A stretch of DNA of 64,000 bases from Pseudoalteromonas sp. 3D05 (GTDB lineage Bacteria > Pseudomonadota > Gammaproteobacteria > Enterobacterales > Alteromonadaceae): positions 79,874 to 143,873 of the forward strand of contig NZ_PDUS01000010.1 of the NCBI RefSeq assembly GCF_002723455.1. Reading direction: 5' to 3'. A program made the position numbers and the translations under genes. The number at the start of each line of letters is the position of its first letter. Within the stretch, counting starts at the first letter, position 1. Shown one piece after another: positions 25,661 through 33,409 of this stretch. Below the pieces are notes generated by a model. That model was not told where the DNA came from. It worked only from the letters and a program-made list of their open reading frames with translations, and made no database searches.

Positions 25661-26267
25661 TTATATCTCTCACAAGCCTTTCAATGTGTTGGTAATCTCT
25701 GTTTACACCCGCTTGAATTGACTTAATGTAAAACTCTTTATGCTCATCCCACAAGCTATAATCAAGCGTTCCTTTGCCAGCTTTGTTACACAAAAAGTCC
25801 ATTAACAGACGGCTTATCCTGCCGTTACCCTCACGAAATGGGTGAATTAGAATAAACTCAACATGGCTCTGAGCTAAAAATAACACAAGCTCTTCATCGG
25901 TCATTTCTGGTAAGTTATTAAATCGAGATAAATACTCATCTTCAAATACGCTAATATGCCTTTCAATTTGCAGAGGTGACATAAACTGAAATCCACCTTT
26001 GCCCATATCAACGCTTCTTATTTTACCTGCCCACTCATATACATTACCTAGCCATTGCCTGTGCCAATTAGCAACATTTTGAAAAGAAAAAACGTCATCT
26101 TCTGGGTCTGGTGTTGTAAATATTTTTTCATATAATTTAACTAAAAGGATAGCCTCAACATCATCCATCTCTGCTGTATCAACAATCGCTAATTTGTTCG
26201 CTAAAACTAGTTTTTCAGATCCTAGTTGATATTGCGCTTCAATAGAATCAGTCTCGTATTTAGTCAT
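25653..26267 (-). CDS. Fic family AMP-transferase-like protein, copy 2
   Basis: 204 residues, about 96% identical to the Fic protein at 18393-19007, with the catalytic HPFREGNGR intact. Differences are conservative (EPEED to DPEDD, GNGRV to GNGRI, EHKD to EHKE), and all family motifs are kept. The ATG matches copy 1; a longer frame upstream adds 15 residues with no counterpart there. It converges with the intact small ORF, overlapping by 8 bases. Confidence 0.88.
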   Translation of the reverse strand: MTKYETDSIEAQYQLGSEKLVLANKLAIVDTAEMDDVEAILLVKLYEKIFTTPDPEDDVFSFQNVANWHRQWLGNVYEWAGKIRSVDMGKGGFQFMSPLQIERHISVFEDEYLSRFNNLPEMTDEELVLFLAQSHVEFILIHPFREGNGRISRLLMDFLCNKAGKGTLDYSLWDEHKEFYIKSIQAGVNRDYQHIERLVRDIIK

Positions 26268-26364
26268 GTAATTACGCCAGTTTAAGATGATTAGTGTAAA
26301 AGTGCTTAACAACTAACACAAGTTCATTGGATTATATCTTATCTGATGGTTTTAACTACTAAGA

Positions 26365-26472
26365 ATGGCGTTGCATTTATTGGTTGAACTCACAGCCACA
26401 AACGATCATTCAAAAAGAACATGGCAAGATGCACCTCCGTTTTTCCTTGGTCCATATGTATTTAAGGGCTAG
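26365..26472 (+). CDS. Doubtful small ORF (35 aa)
   Basis: An ATG opens a short frame beginning MALHLLVELTATNDHSKR and ending PYVFKG before a TAG. No ribosome site or family recognised. It may be a fragment of a larger gene whose remainder was lost; the surrounding DNA between Fic copy 2 and the terminator at 26771 looks eroded. Confidence 0.2.
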   Translation: MALHLLVELTATNDHSKRTWQDAPPFFLGPYVFKG

Positions 26473-26580
26473 TTTACACCACGCCATGTGGATAAGCCCT
26501 AAGTTTCATCTACAAGTGATCCGCGCATTTGACGCCCGGCCATCACCAAAGCACCCTTCCCACTGGATTACCAGCGAATC

Positions 26581-26763
26581 ATGCTCACAATAGAGAACGG
26601 CCAAACAACAAACACCCAAGCACTCGCGCTTGAAGAGATGGTCACCTCATTCGATAAACTACCCAACATCCTACGAGAAAGTATGAAAATACAACCCTAC
26701 CAACTCGCCCAAAGAGCCACAGCCGCCAACGAGCGCTTAAGCCGAATGATACACAAATACTAA
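26581..26763 (+). CDS. Hypothetical small protein (60 aa)
   Basis: A frame with a helical, amphipathic product (EEMVTSFDKLPNILRESM, then AQRATAANERLSRMIHKY) followed within 10 bases by a strong terminator, which favours a real transcript end here. No good ribosome site is visible and the family is unknown. It could be the C-terminal remnant of a longer gene. Confidence 0.35.
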   Translation: MLTIENGQTTNTQALALEEMVTSFDKLPNILRESMKIQPYQLAQRATAANERLSRMIHKY

Positions 26764-26770
26764 GCCCATA

Positions 26771-26796
26771 AAAAACCCGCTAATCAGCGGGTTTTT
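26771..26796 (+). terminator. Rho-independent terminator
   Basis: aaaaacccgct / agcgggttttt form an 11-bp stem around the loop aatc with a T run. It closes the small frame on its left and isolates the lipoprotein gene on its right. The symmetric A/T runs allow function in both directions. Confidence 0.9.
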
Positions 26797-26862
26797 GCAA
26801 TGTTTTCTTTAATTAGATCAAATGCTATAGTATGAAAATTCACACTTAAATGGAATTTTCAA

Positions 26863-27930
26863 ATGAATAAGTTCTTTTTTCCTGTCTGCGCAATTCTAAT
26901 ATTAAATGCCTGCGGAACAACGGGACTACAGAAGGTACCACAACTACCTAAATCAAACTCTACCGACCAAAAAACAGGTACTCCCTTTACATACTCACCA
27001 GAAGGTAAAAAGCAATTTGCTTTCGCTGAGATGTCAGAGGGCTTACAAAAATTTGGATACGGAGATCTATGCTTTGAAATGCCTACGAGGTCTTATGCTA
27101 ATGATTGTTTGTTAAACAAGTTACCTTATGATAAGTACGTTGGAAAAAAAGGTTTTTATACAGACCGTAAACCATTCAAAGATTATTCAGGATACGTAGT
27201 ACAAGAAGCAATTCTTGAAACAGGCGAAGTTATTTACCTAGCTACTTCAACAAAATATAAGCATGTTGGGAATAAAATCGTACCTCTCGATGAATATGAA
27301 AAAATCGTCAACTTCAAACCTGAACCTATATATAAAGGTGCTGAAGTCCTATTAACTGGATACAACAAAACTTCTAAAGGTTATATTAATGTTAGTAGCC
27401 AAAAAAATCATAGTTTCACAGAACGTGAAATAGAAGCAATAAGAAGTATTGCAAGTAAATACCCTAATAATGGCTCAAAAATAGCTGATTTATTGACTAC
27501 TTTGATTGTCGATTATGATGATTTTGAAGGGCGTACTATTGTTTATGCTCCACCATACAACAATCGTAAGTCGTATTTATCTATTAAAATAATTTTTAAA
27601 GATAGTGGAGAGGTATACCCCTTTGTAGTTTCGCACTATCAAGCCGATGACTGGTTATTTGTTAATGGGTACTCTATTTCAGCGGATGGATATCGTTGGG
27701 ATAGTCCTAAGCTAGACTTTAAAAGAGATCATTCCGGAGGAACAATTTGGGAATGGGCTAATCAAAGTCTTACACCGTCTTATATAAATGTGCTAACAAA
27801 AATGGCAATTGCAGATAAAGCAAAAATTAGATTTAGAGGTCAAGAATATTACTCTGATTATGAGCTAGCAGCAGCTCAAAAAACTGAATTGAGTAATCTT
27901 TTAAAAATTGTCGATTTAACAAAAAGATAG
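26863..27930 (+). CDS. Hypothetical lipoprotein (355 aa)
   Basis: A lipoprotein signal (MNKFFFPVCAILILNACGTTG) has the lipobox ILNAC; Gly after Cys does not suggest inner-membrane retention. The mature part is Tyr- and Lys-rich with no recognised domain. Two similar stretches exist: YKGAEVLLTGYNKTSKGYINV and the later region around SIKIIFKDSGEVYPFV, beta-rich. It stands alone between a terminator and convergent genes. Low G+C is consistent with acquired DNA. Function unknown. Confidence 0.75.
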   Translation: MNKFFFPVCAILILNACGTTGLQKVPQLPKSNSTDQKTGTPFTYSPEGKKQFAFAEMSEGLQKFGYGDLCFEMPTRSYANDCLLNKLPYDKYVGKKGFYTDRKPFKDYSGYVVQEAILETGEVIYLATSTKYKHVGNKIVPLDEYEKIVNFKPEPIYKGAEVLLTGYNKTSKGYINVSSQKNHSFTEREIEAIRSIASKYPNNGSKIADLLTTLIVDYDDFEGRTIVYAPPYNNRKSYLSIKIIFKDSGEVYPFVVSHYQADDWLFVNGYSISADGYRWDSPKLDFKRDHSGGTIWEWANQSLTPSYINVLTKMAIADKAKIRFRGQEYYSDYELAAAQKTELSNLLKIVDLTKR

Positions 27931-27997
27931 TAATTATTGGTGTAATAGTCTAAAAAGATCATTACAACATTGACATTTGACGTTTGAGTAAATAAAA

Positions 27998-28777
27998 CTA
28001 TTCAAATTCTCTTTTAATTGTTGCTAAGACTTCACCGAATGTCTCATTAATGTTTTGATATCTGATTTGCTGTACACCATCCATATTAGAAAAAATCTCT
28101 ACCTCATCCTCCAATAGCACTATAGCTCTATTAAAACCAAGTTTTCCTTGAAATAAACCGACTTCGTGAATTACATTTTGACGAGCCCTAGGTAAACCTT
28201 CTCGAGTTGCATCTTCAGCAGTTAATACTAATAGTGCAAAAGTACTTTTCTGCGCCATTTCTTCAAGAATATCCCTAATAGTGTGCCCTGCTCTAGCACC
28301 TGTTTCAAAAGCTTCAACCTTTATATCATGTTTATCTTGAAGATGATCTTTTAAGTCTCTCCAATGTGGAGATCTACCGTGGCCAATAAACACGGTTAAC
28401 GGATTTAAAGCCGCGAAATCTTCCTTGAAATATCTATTTTCATTAATATCAAAAATATGACTTACCTCTTCTATTAAAGCTCTTTCTAAGCTTTTAATAC
28501 TAACCTCTGTATTACCATTACTGTATATTATAAACACTTCAAAATCTGAAGCTCCATAACGGAAAATGGCCCTACTGTTAGAGTTCTTATAATCAGAATA
28601 AAACTCTTCTTTAGTATCATACGACCAAGTTGTATCTTCATTTACCACTGTAAAATTCTGAATTGGTGCGCATATACTTAATTTTCGTTCTTCAATTCTT
28701 TTATCTAACAGTAAAACAGCTTCTTGCAGCACTTCAACGCCAAACCTAACACCTCTGTAAGTTTTTTTCTTATTCAC
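27998..28777 (-). CDS. TIR-like predicted nucleotide-binding effector (PF10137/CAP12 type)
   Basis: A 259-residue protein. The C-terminal half is a TIR-like domain: LTVFIGHGRSPHWRDL (127-142), FALLVLTAEDATREG (180-194), ARQNVIHEVGLFQGKLGF (198-215) with the likely catalytic Glu205, and AIVLLEDE. Relatives are effectors of CBASS/Pycsar anti-phage systems that degrade NAD+. The N-terminal ~120 residues form a separate domain I do not recognise, perhaps a sensor. It lies 62 bases downstream of an HNH nuclease gene on the same strand, probably one operon. Defence role is inference. Confidence 0.8.
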   Translation of the reverse strand: MNKKKTYRGVRFGVEVLQEAVLLLDKRIEERKLSICAPIQNFTVVNEDTTWSYDTKEEFYSDYKNSNSRAIFRYGASDFEVFIIYSNGNTEVSIKSLERALIEEVSHIFDINENRYFKEDFAALNPLTVFIGHGRSPHWRDLKDHLQDKHDIKVEAFETGARAGHTIRDILEEMAQKSTFALLVLTAEDATREGLPRARQNVIHEVGLFQGKLGFNRAIVLLEDEVEIFSNMDGVQQIRYQNINETFGEVLATIKREFE

Positions 28778-28839
28778 AATAACCTCTTTACCTTCAAGTA
28801 CATTCTAAATAGATAAGCTTTACACATCTAAAATTTAGC

Positions 28840-29646
28840 TTACCATTTGACTGTTCGATATTGTTCATGGATATACTTAATAAAACAATGGTAGTTTTCC
28901 AAAAAAATATTAACTAATTTAGTCATTTCTGACTCTAAGAAATCTCTCTGATTTCGATTAAAAACAGATTTATTCATATACATAAAGCCGCCTTCATTAA
29001 TGTATGTACAGTGAATAACCGTCATATCATCAGGTGCTTTCTTTGGTTTCATGCGTTCTTCTAGGGTAATAAACTTATCACCTGAAAAATATCCTTTCAC
29101 TAACTCATCGATTTTATGCATATCATACAAGAGGTTATCCCAATAATTAGTTAATTTACTATCTCTAAATGGATAAAATGTAGGATCATCTTTAAAATAA
29201 TCTTGGAAAATACCTGCGGCATCAAAGTTAATTGAAATTTTGAAAGGTAAATCTGAAACCATTCCATAAAACTTTTTAATCGGAATATAAATAAATAAGT
29301 TATTAAGTGAAGTTAAATCTTGATCATATTCAAAGTCAAATTGTATTCTCTTTTTGATATTTTCCTCAAAACACCTCTTTTTCTCAAGAAGCATTTCAGC
29401 TGGATATAAGTCTTTTTTTCGATCAACAATTCTATGATCTTTTAAGCATAATAAAATTAAATTTTCATATGAGTTGTCCCCTGATTGACCTCGTAACCCT
29501 CTTGGTCCATCAGGACTATGTGCTATTACATGAGCCATATCACCAATAACAACATCTTTTTCTAAAACTGACTGACCACATATATTGCAAAGACCAGCCG
29601 AACGGCTAAATAGAAGCTTAATAGTTGGTAAACTTGGTTGCCTCAT
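28840..29646 (-). CDS. HNH endonuclease-like protein next to the TIR-like gene
   Basis: A 268-residue protein with an N-terminal HNH/treble-clef nuclease domain: zinc ligands C20-x2-C23 (GLCNICGQ), AHVIAHSPDGPRG (38-50) and NLILLCLKDHR (62-72) with Cys67 and His71. The C-terminal ~170 residues (from LTSLNNLFIYIPIKKFYGM on) match nothing I know and may sense or bind the partner. It is the first gene of a likely two-gene unit with the TIR-like effector. The alternative is a stand-alone restriction-type nuclease. Confidence 0.8.
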   Translation of the reverse strand: MRQPSLPTIKLLFSRSAGLCNICGQSVLEKDVVIGDMAHVIAHSPDGPRGLRGQSGDNSYENLILLCLKDHRIVDRKKDLYPAEMLLEKKRCFEENIKKRIQFDFEYDQDLTSLNNLFIYIPIKKFYGMVSDLPFKISINFDAAGIFQDYFKDDPTFYPFRDSKLTNYWDNLLYDMHKIDELVKGYFSGDKFITLEERMKPKKAPDDMTVIHCTYINEGGFMYMNKSVFNRNQRDFLESEMTKLVNIFLENYHCFIKYIHEQYRTVKW

Positions 29647-29717
29647 CTAAAGCACCTTGAGTAAATTAAAACAGTCTTTAAAGTATTTGAAATTCATAAA
29701 TTAATCCAGAATATTTC

Positions 29718-30025
29718 TTATATTTTTGCAAACTCTGCACACGGTTTATGTAACCTAACGCTTCTTGTAACCAATCCCTCTAAACAAAAGCCATCTTCAG
29801 GTGATATATATATTGGTGCGTAGTCATCTGATGTAGACATTAGTAAACGCTTTTCTTTATGGATTATTTTACAAACAAAGCTGCTATGGTAAGTAGCAAC
29901 TAATGTATCACCCTTACTTACATTTACTGCACGATCGACAATTAACAAGTCACCATCAGATATCCCCCCTGCATAGAAAAACAAAGGGGTCACCCATTAG
30001 AAAGTTTCGGTCAAGCAGGCAGCTG
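29718..30025 (-). pseudogene. UmuD-like S24 peptidase remnant
   Basis: From a GTG the frame encodes GGISDGDLLIVDRAV, then GDTLVATYHSSFVCKII and EDGFCLEGLVTRSVRLH, the C-terminal fold of UmuD/RumA peptidases including the catalytic-lysine region. Upstream in another frame are traces of the N-terminal part (CLTETF, then LMGDPF). The catalytic-serine segment (GDSM in UmuD) is absent. A deletion and frameshift therefore removed self-cleavage, and no umuC follows. The HNH/TIR-like pair occupies the place where umuC would be expected. Confidence 0.7.
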
Positions 30026-30386
30026 TGTTTTCTTGATATTTTTAGTCAAAAAACCAAGTGTTATTATATTTTAAACTCACTTTAAATATGACTATGCATC
30101 CAGTAATAACGTCGTTTGGTGTAAATATGCACCAGTTACCCATATGAATTTAGGCGGTTTAACTTAGCATCATTGATGATTAATTAAGAAAAACAAAGAA
30201 CATAGGGGGACAAATCTTGACTTCAGACATCATAATTATCAAAGCGTTTTTAACAGTATTTCGAACCAAAACAAAATAACACTTAAAAAACACCTTCTTT
30301 ATCTGATGCGCTAATAACTGCTGCAGATTATTTTTTTCAATTTCATTACGAAACGGCTCTAGCATTACTTTTAGTTAAACCGAAGT
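30026..30386. other. AT-rich intergenic stretch at the end of the accessory region
   Basis: No gene can be supported. A 61-codon reverse frame (MLEPFRNEIEKNNLQQLL onward) has a plausible hydrophilic start but no ribosome site and no recognised relative; it may be debris of a mobile element. This is probably the border between accessory DNA and the core chromosome. Confidence 0.35.
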
Positions 30387-30926
30387 TTAATTTGGTTGCC
30401 AGTGGTACACATAAATAGGTGTTTTGTAGAAATCTTTAAGTTTAATAACCTTAACTGGCTTATAGGAAGGCAAAGCGAAGGTGTTGCTCACAATGGTGAT
30501 GCTTTTTGCCATGTCGTGTTTTAACTTATCTTCAAGCGCCACCATTGCACCAGGAAAAAGGTAACATACTAAAGTAGTAGCACCACTGAGATCAGCGTTT
30601 TTGAAGTCTTTACGATATAAACGAAGGTTGTTTAAACCCATGCTATATTTAAAAATAATTGAAACAAGCCATGGAAACCAAGATACCTCATAACCAACAA
30701 CCTGTTTGTTTGGATATTTTTTGGCAACCGCTATCACGAGCGTTCCCCAACCAGACCCTAAATCAATTAAAGTGCCTTTTTCATCTGTACTTATTTCAGC
30801 CAGCATAGTTTGGCGCGCTTGAATTGAGCTCATCATCGGTGAAATACCCGTTTTCAAGGTACTCCAAACAATAGATAAAGCGATTAGCAGAATAATAAAA
30901 AAAAGTGTGGTAGCAATAAAGTCCAT
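30387..30926 (-). CDS. Membrane-anchored class I SAM-dependent methyltransferase
   Basis: A 179-residue protein with an N-terminal membrane helix (MDFIATTLFFIILLIALSIVW). A Rossmann methyltransferase core follows: motif I LIDLGSGWGTLVIAVAKK, then QVVGYEVSWFPW with the acidic ribose-binding Glu, and ATTLVCYLFPGAMVALEDKL. Substrate is unknown; small molecule or lipid is likelier than nucleic acid given the membrane anchor. Monocistronic, followed by accessory DNA. Confidence 0.8.
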   Translation of the reverse strand: MDFIATTLFFIILLIALSIVWSTLKTGISPMMSSIQARQTMLAEISTDEKGTLIDLGSGWGTLVIAVAKKYPNKQVVGYEVSWFPWLVSIIFKYSMGLNNLRLYRKDFKNADLSGATTLVCYLFPGAMVALEDKLKHDMAKSITIVSNTFALPSYKPVKVIKLKDFYKTPIYVYHWQPN

Positions 30927-31231
30927 GCTAAGTAATACCTAATAACAGCTGAATATTCATAATTTACTTTAACGCTGATTTTTCAAATGCTAGCGTAGCC
31001 TTATGTTCAAATTTGCAAGAAGCAACAACTTGCCTGCTCTTGGTAAAACGAGCCTAAGTCTAACAGGATTGTGTACTGACTCGCTAATACGATTAAGCAT
31101 GAACAAACTTAGTAAGAGAGCATTCCCTATGATCCATAAACTATATTTCTTTTATGCGCTCAAGAATTAACCATTCCTGCCGTTATAAAATAAACATTAA
31201 AACAATAAATACTTTGTACAGGAGGTACTTC

Positions 31232-31807
31232 ATGGGTTTTTCAAACGATGAATTACTATTTTTATCGAGTTTATTTAAAGCACAAACTCCACCTCGTTTA
31301 CCAAAAGACCAAACATTGACTGTGCAAAGCGATATTCCTGCTAACATAGCTTGCTTGTTTCAAAATGCAAATTTAACGTTACTTGCTGAAGTTGGACACT
31401 ATCAACTGTGGTTCCCGCTGGAGTTTAAGGTTGACTCTTCAGGCACGTTTACACCCGCTCTGAGTGCACCTGAGGTAATTGATACAAAGGGTAACCAACG
31501 TAGTTGGCGGTGGGATAATTTAAATATAAAAAGTGAGGGATACTGTATTGAGTCGATTTCAAGCACAGGCATCTTTTTAAAACCGCAAGGAGAGCACGTT
31601 GCCTTTAATGAAAATCAAATTATGCAATTTGATTTACCTAATAAAAAGCACATTAGCTTGAGTATAGAACCAGTTAGGCAATGCAAAGGCGGTATTGCAG
31701 CTAAAATTATTGATATACATGAGGGAAAAGAGCAACTTCGTGCGTATTTATTTAGTGTTCACAAACGTCAATATGCTAATTTATATAATGCGATCCCTCC
31801 TAGTTAG
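31232..31807 (+). CDS. Hypothetical cytoplasmic protein (191 aa), possibly PilZ-like
   Basis: The start was set at the ATG behind an excellent ribosome site (aggaggtacttc), 26 codons inside the longest open frame. The product is beta-rich in its second half (SISSTGIFLKPQGEHVAF, then HISLSIEPVRQCKGGIAAKI), which recalls PilZ-type barrels, but the diagnostic RxxxR and D/NxSxxG motifs are not clear. No signal peptide. Single gene with no obvious partner. Confidence 0.7.
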   Translation: MGFSNDELLFLSSLFKAQTPPRLPKDQTLTVQSDIPANIACLFQNANLTLLAEVGHYQLWFPLEFKVDSSGTFTPALSAPEVIDTKGNQRSWRWDNLNIKSEGYCIESISSTGIFLKPQGEHVAFNENQIMQFDLPNKKHISLSIEPVRQCKGGIAAKIIDIHEGKEQLRAYLFSVHKRQYANLYNAIPPS

Positions 31808-31866
31808 TTGCACAGATGTCAGCGCATAGATAAGCTATCCCCTTTATTGCGAACAATGAAGGTTTT

Positions 31867-32781
31867 ATGAGCGAAAATAATTATCATATCGGCACACCTG
31901 GTGTACCTTGGACAAGTGAAGAAGAACAACAATGGTTTAATGAGCAAACGATTAAGCGAAGTTACCAACAAGACGTTGTTGCGTTAATCGATGAATTAAC
32001 CCCTCACTTTGATGTTGAGCAATATGGTGCGCTTGATTATGATATTGAGCGATATCCTCTTTTTCTACTCAAGTCTAAAGACTGGCATGCTGACAAGCCA
32101 ACCGTATTGGTCACTGGTGGAGTGCATGGCTATGAAACAAGTGGTGTTCTTGGTGCGGTGCGTTTTGCGAAAACACATGCAACCTCATACAGTGAACAAT
32201 TTAACTTGATTATTGCGCCATGTATTAGTCCATGGGGATATGAAACAATTAATCGCTGGAACCCAAAAGCAGTGGATCCTAACAGATCATTTTATAATGA
32301 GAGTCCTGCTCCTGAGTCAGCAGCAATCATGGCGTATATGCACAACAACACTATCCAGCCAATTGCGCACATTGACTTACACGAAACAACAGACACTGAT
32401 AACAGTGAATTTAGGCCAGCATTGGCTGCGCGCCAAGGCTCTGTTAATAAAAACTGGAATATTCCTGATGGTTTTTACCTCGTTGCAGATTCAGTAAAAC
32501 CAGAACATGCTTTTCAAACAGCCATAATTAATACGGTGTCTAAAGTAACGCATATTGCACCTAGCGATGAAAACAACCAGTTAATTGGTGTTGCGCAAGA
32601 GCAGTTTGGTGTAATTAATTACAGCGCTCGAGAATTAGGTTTGTGCATGGGCTTTACCGATGCAAAATATGTGACTACAACAGAAGTTTACCCAGATAGT
32701 TCAACGGCAACTGATGAAGAATGCATACTCGCTCAAGTGGCTGCAATTACAGGTGCTTTAGATTACATTATCGCAAACTAA
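31867..32781 (+). CDS. M14-family metallocarboxypeptidase / succinylglutamate desuccinylase-like
   Basis: A 304-residue zinc peptidase-like protein. The zinc-binding HxxE is in VTGGVHGYETSGVLGAV. PNRSFYNESPAPESAAIMAY carries the conserved Asn-Arg pair, and the second zinc His is in IAHIDLHETTDTDNSEF. A C-terminal Glu-rich region fits the catalytic Glu. No signal peptide, so it acts in the cytoplasm. Substrate is not determinable; peptides or N-acylated amino acids are possible. Confidence 0.85.
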   Translation: MSENNYHIGTPGVPWTSEEEQQWFNEQTIKRSYQQDVVALIDELTPHFDVEQYGALDYDIERYPLFLLKSKDWHADKPTVLVTGGVHGYETSGVLGAVRFAKTHATSYSEQFNLIIAPCISPWGYETINRWNPKAVDPNRSFYNESPAPESAAIMAYMHNNTIQPIAHIDLHETTDTDNSEFRPALAARQGSVNKNWNIPDGFYLVADSVKPEHAFQTAIINTVSKVTHIAPSDENNQLIGVAQEQFGVINYSARELGLCMGFTDAKYVTTTEVYPDSSTATDEECILAQVAAITGALDYIIAN

Positions 32782-32988
32782 TTAACATTTTAGACCAAAT
32801 TATATATGTTTATACACAAGCTTACTGCAAATAAATTATTTAATTTGGTCGTAAAAAAGGCTTAATACAACCACTTTGTACCGCATTAGAAATAGAATAT
32901 GCAAAGTGCAATTATTCCCTTTAAATGCCTAGACTTACACCAATTTTTGTATAAAATTCGCGCTCTTTATTTTTAGCAAGGATAAAAA

Positions 32989-33399
32989 TTGGAATTCAAA
33001 AACCAGTATGGTCATGTAAAGTTACACCATGAGAGCAACATTCTTATCGCAAGTTTTACTGGCTACATAAACGAGCGTTTGGTGGTTGAACTCAGTAACG
33101 CCATGTTACAGCGTGCCAAATCGTTTGCTGGTGCTCCTTGGGGGTATATCAGCAACTCAAAAAATGTACAAGCTGCAACACCTGAGGCTGAAGCAAGCTT
33201 TGTCGCGTTGACGAAAAACATGATTAAAGATGGTTGTATAGCAAGTGCTTTTATATTTGATTCGTCTTTAATTATTAATCAAATGCAGCGCGTGTTTAAA
33301 AATGCAGGGCTTGATTTTAACATTCATAATATGCTGTTTTCTAACTTAGAAGAGGCTAAGTCATTTATAGAACAAAAAATAACAGAGCCTACAATCTAA
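32989..33399 (+). CDS. Hypothetical STAS-like small protein (136 aa)
   Basis: A TTG start is used, preceded by aagga at good spacing; no in-frame ATG lies before MLQRAK. The alternating pattern (SNILIASFTGYINERLVVEL, then WGYISNSKNVQAATPEAEA) resembles STAS-like or DUF-type alpha/beta domains that regulate by protein contact. No membrane segment. It converges on ccoG with only 10 bases between the two stops. Confidence 0.65.
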   Translation: MEFKNQYGHVKLHHESNILIASFTGYINERLVVELSNAMLQRAKSFAGAPWGYISNSKNVQAATPEAEASFVALTKNMIKDGCIASAFIFDSSLIINQMQRVFKNAGLDFNIHNMLFSNLEEAKSFIEQKITEPTI

Positions 33400-33409
33400 G
33401 TTGAAGAGT

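Larger units (their letters stand above)
25176..26313. repeat. Duplicated XRE/small-ORF/Fic module, copy 2
   Basis: Second copy of the module at 17915-19050, outside the right att site. The XRE gene is frameshifted, while the small ORF and Fic are intact. Weak similarity continues leftward into a remnant of the 66-residue gene (about 25085-25125), so this is probably the residue of an earlier, related island rather than a recent local duplication. Confidence 0.9.

Noticed and set aside
30180..30365. 61-codon reverse frame in the accessory border
   Set aside because: No ribosome site, no recognised relative and composition like the surrounding AT-rich spacer.
32793..32850. Inverted repeat gaccaaatta ... 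taatttggtc after the M14 peptidase gene
   Set aside because: The arms are only 10 bp with a 38-base loop and no T run; too weak to call a terminator or a mobile-element end.
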